From positions 310,001-374,000 of the forward strand of contig NZ_JAHKSH010000005.1 in the NCBI RefSeq assembly GCF_019720895.1: a stretch of 64,000 bases of DNA, in the 5' to 3' direction. The position numbers and the translations under genes are program-made. The notes beneath the pieces were generated by a model. It did not search any database. It was given only the letters and a program-made list of their open reading frames with translations, and was not told where the DNA came from. This document shows positions 62,285-64,000 of the stretch, one piece after another. The first letter of the stretch is position 1. Every line of letters begins with the position of its first letter. Origin of the DNA: Microbacterium salitolerans. Its GTDB lineage: Bacteria > Actinomycetota > Actinomycetes > Actinomycetales > Microbacteriaceae.

Positions 62285-63883
62285 TCAAGCTCGATCGGCG
62301 GCGTAGCGCGTGCGGCCCGCGACGACGGTGCGCAGCACGCGCGCCTCGAGCAGCGCGGCAGGCCCCGCGGAGAACGGATCCCTGTCGAGCACGACGAAGT
62401 CGGCGGCGAAGCCCCGTGCGATCCGCCCGCGCCAGGCACCGTCGCCGACCGACGCCGCAGCGTCGGCGGTCGCGTGCACGATCGCGCGCTCGAGCGGGAT
62501 CGCATGCTCAGGCTGAACCGCGGCGACCGACGGATCCAGCGCAGACGCACGCGTCGCCGCGACGTACATGTTGTGGAGCGGCTCGTGCGGTGCGGTCGGG
62601 GTGTCGGTCGAGAACGCGAGCGCGGCGCCGGCGTCCTCGTACTCGCGCCACGCGAAACCGCGATCGACCCGGTCGTCGCCCAGCTGCGCCGCCCAGTTGG
62701 CGAAGATCGCCGGATCCGCGTGAACGGGCTGCATCGAGGCCGTGACGCCGAGGCGCGCCATGCGCGCCGCCGTCTCGGGCGCCGCGTATTCGAGGTGCTC
62801 GATGCGGTGGCGGCGCGAGCGGTCGCCGTTCTCGCGCACGGCATGCTCGATCGCATCGAGCGCGAGCGAGCTCGCCGCGTCGCCGATCGCGTGCATCGCG
62901 ATCTGCAGGCCCGCCGCATCCGCCTGCGCGACGACGGGGAGGAGGCGCTCAGCGGGCCAGATGGGACCCTCGTTCGAGCCGTCGGCGTAGGGCGCGCGCA
63001 TCGCCGCCGTGCAGGCGTCGATCGTGCCGTCGAGGACGAGTTTGATGCCGAGGATGCGGACGCCGGGCGTCTCCGACCGCGCGAGCTCGACGGCGCGCGC
63101 GACCTGGGCGAGATTCCGCTCATCGTCGCCGGTGTTCGCGATGAACCAGTGCGCGTCGATGCGCAGCGGCATCGCGTCCCTCGATGCCGCGCGTCCGAAC
63201 GCCGCGAGATCGAGCTCGTCGCACGACATGTCGACGGCGCCGGTGACACCGGACGCCAGATATGCCTCGACGATGCGATCCGTCGCCGCGTCGCGCTGCG
63301 CGTCGGTCGCCTGCGCATCGAGGTGCGCCCATGCGTACTGCTGTGCGGCGGTCTCATACAGCAGACCATCGGGAGTGCCGTCGTCGTGGCGGCCGATCCG
63401 GCCGCCGATCGGATCCGGAGTGTCGCGCGTGATGCCGAGCGTCTCGAGCGCCGCCGAATTGACCCAGCACGAGTGGTAGTCGTTGGCGTCGAGGAAGACG
63501 GGAACATCACGCACGGCCTCATCGAGCATCGCCGCGGTCGGCGCGCCGCCCGGAACGGAGTCGAACAGCCAGCCGCGCCCGCGCACGACGCCGCCCGCCT
63601 GCGCCCGCGCTGCGCGAAGACGCCGCTGGATCTCCTCCAGGGAGCGTGCATCGGTCAGCCCCACCTGTCCGAGCGCATCTCCCGTCTTCACGATATGCGC
63701 GTGCGCGTCGACGAACCCCGGGAGCACGACCCGGCCGGCAAGATCGACGACCTCGTCGACGTCCGGTGCCCCGTCCGCGTCTCCGACGAAGACGATCGAC
63801 TCACCATCGACGACGAAGGCTTCGGCCCAGGCCGGATCCGCGGCGGTGAAGACGCGTGCATCACGGAACAGGGTGCGGGTCAT
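62285..63883 (-). CDS. YtcJ-type metal-dependent amidohydrolase
   Basis: 532 residues of the amidohydrolase_3/YtcJ family. The metal-binding HxH is in GFVDAHAHIVK (about 60); later ligands are in MHAIGDAA and HRIEHLEY, and the catalytic Asp in FSTDTPTAPHEP (about 430). YtcJ proteins hydrolyse N-acyl or cyclic amide substrates; the specificity cannot be read. The start overlaps the stop of a transporter-like gene (ATGA), so it belongs to the nitrogen-compound operon. Confidence 0.83.
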   Translation of the reverse strand: MTRTLFRDARVFTAADPAWAEAFVVDGESIVFVGDADGAPDVDEVVDLAGRVVLPGFVDAHAHIVKTGDALGQVGLTDARSLEEIQRRLRAARAQAGGVVRGRGWLFDSVPGGAPTAAMLDEAVRDVPVFLDANDYHSCWVNSAALETLGITRDTPDPIGGRIGRHDDGTPDGLLYETAAQQYAWAHLDAQATDAQRDAATDRIVEAYLASGVTGAVDMSCDELDLAAFGRAASRDAMPLRIDAHWFIANTGDDERNLAQVARAVELARSETPGVRILGIKLVLDGTIDACTAAMRAPYADGSNEGPIWPAERLLPVVAQADAAGLQIAMHAIGDAASSLALDAIEHAVRENGDRSRRHRIEHLEYAAPETAARMARLGVTASMQPVHADPAIFANWAAQLGDDRVDRGFAWREYEDAGAALAFSTDTPTAPHEPLHNMYVAATRASALDPSVAAVQPEHAIPLERAIVHATADAAASVGDGAWRGRIARGFAADFVVLDRDPFSAGPAALLEARVLRTVVAGRTRYAADRA

Positions 63884-64000
63884 GCGAGCTCCTTCAGTCG
63901 AGCGGGTGCGGAGGTGTTCGTCGGCCTGCGGCGAGCGGCGCGGGTCAGGATCGCGTACAGCGCGGATCCGGTGATCGCCCCCGCAGGGACGGAGAGATCG
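63880..64000 (-). CDS. C-terminal end of a probable membrane transporter (partial)
   Basis: Only the last 40 codons are in the window. They read a hydrophobic helix (VPAGAITGSALYAIL) followed by a basic tail (TRAARRR...LKELA). This resembles the final helix of nucleobase or amine permeases such as NCS1 transporters, but too little is visible to assign a family. The TGA overlaps the ATG of the amidohydrolase gene. Confidence 0.45.
   Translation of the reverse strand, partial: DLSVPAGAITGSALYAILTRAARRRPTNTSAPARLKELA

Overview
The window comes from a high-GC actinobacterium, most likely a Microbacteriaceae member and probably Microbacterium. The evidence is the uniform high-GC codon use, the order tRNA-Trp, secE, nusG, rplK, rplA, a GTP-type PEP carboxykinase divergent from a RamB/ScfR-type regulator, actinobacterial sortase-type tails and a SipW-type export locus. 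The genus is inferred; there is no rRNA here.

Bases 1-11100 look like an aromatic-acid catabolic island. A minus-strand operon encodes a PIG-L type oxalomesaconate hydratase, an RraA-type 4-carboxy-4-hydroxy-2-oxoadipate aldolase, a PrpF-type oxalomesaconate tautomerase and a type I extradiol ring-cleavage dioxygenase cut by the window edge. Divergent from it is a LigM/DesA-type tetrahydrofolate-dependent O-demethylase, then a Tat-exported metallo-beta-lactamase-fold protein and a complete Liv-type ABC importer. Together they suggest uptake, O-demethylation and meta-cleavage of a methoxylated aromatic acid such as syringate, vanillate or 3-O-methylgallate. An aryl/benzyl-alcohol-type dehydrogenase and a MarR regulator follow.

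Bases 13080-23740 form one long plus-strand catabolic cluster: split transketolase, zinc alcohol dehydrogenase, RbsABC-type importer, two SDR dehydrogenases, a TIM-barrel epimerase/isomerase and an aldehyde dehydrogenase. It has no kinase, so its sugar or polyol substrate is unresolved. Bases 24005-29990 hold central metabolism: pckG, the RamB/ScfR regulator, and glyA-folD behind a clear ZTP riboswitch.

Bases 29985-38590 are a surface and signalling locus. Two META-domain proteins flank two paralogous sortase-anchored trypsin-like proteases, followed by a 927-residue protein fusing an ECF sigma factor to a zinc-finger anti-sigma motif, membrane segment(s) and proline-rich/Fn3 modules. Bases 38750-45630 are an alpha-glucoside uptake operon with two GH13 glucosidases. 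rplJ-rplL with a terminator-containing leader, a DUF3237 gene, a three-unit 70-bp tandem repeat, a YqaJ-type nuclease and an MFS efflux pump/MarR pair follow.

Bases 50763-53813 are a five-gene SipW-type operon: two SipW-dependent exported proteins, the peptidase, an LAVTG-tailed protein and a secreted protein. Then come rplA, rplK, nusG, secE and tRNA-Trp. Bases 56800-64000 are a minus-strand nitrogen-compound operon: a transporter tail, YtcJ-type amidohydrolase, agmatine deiminase, amidase-signature hydrolase and a polar amino-acid-type ABC importer. Most intergenic spaces hold strong GC-rich hairpins rather than unannotated genes.
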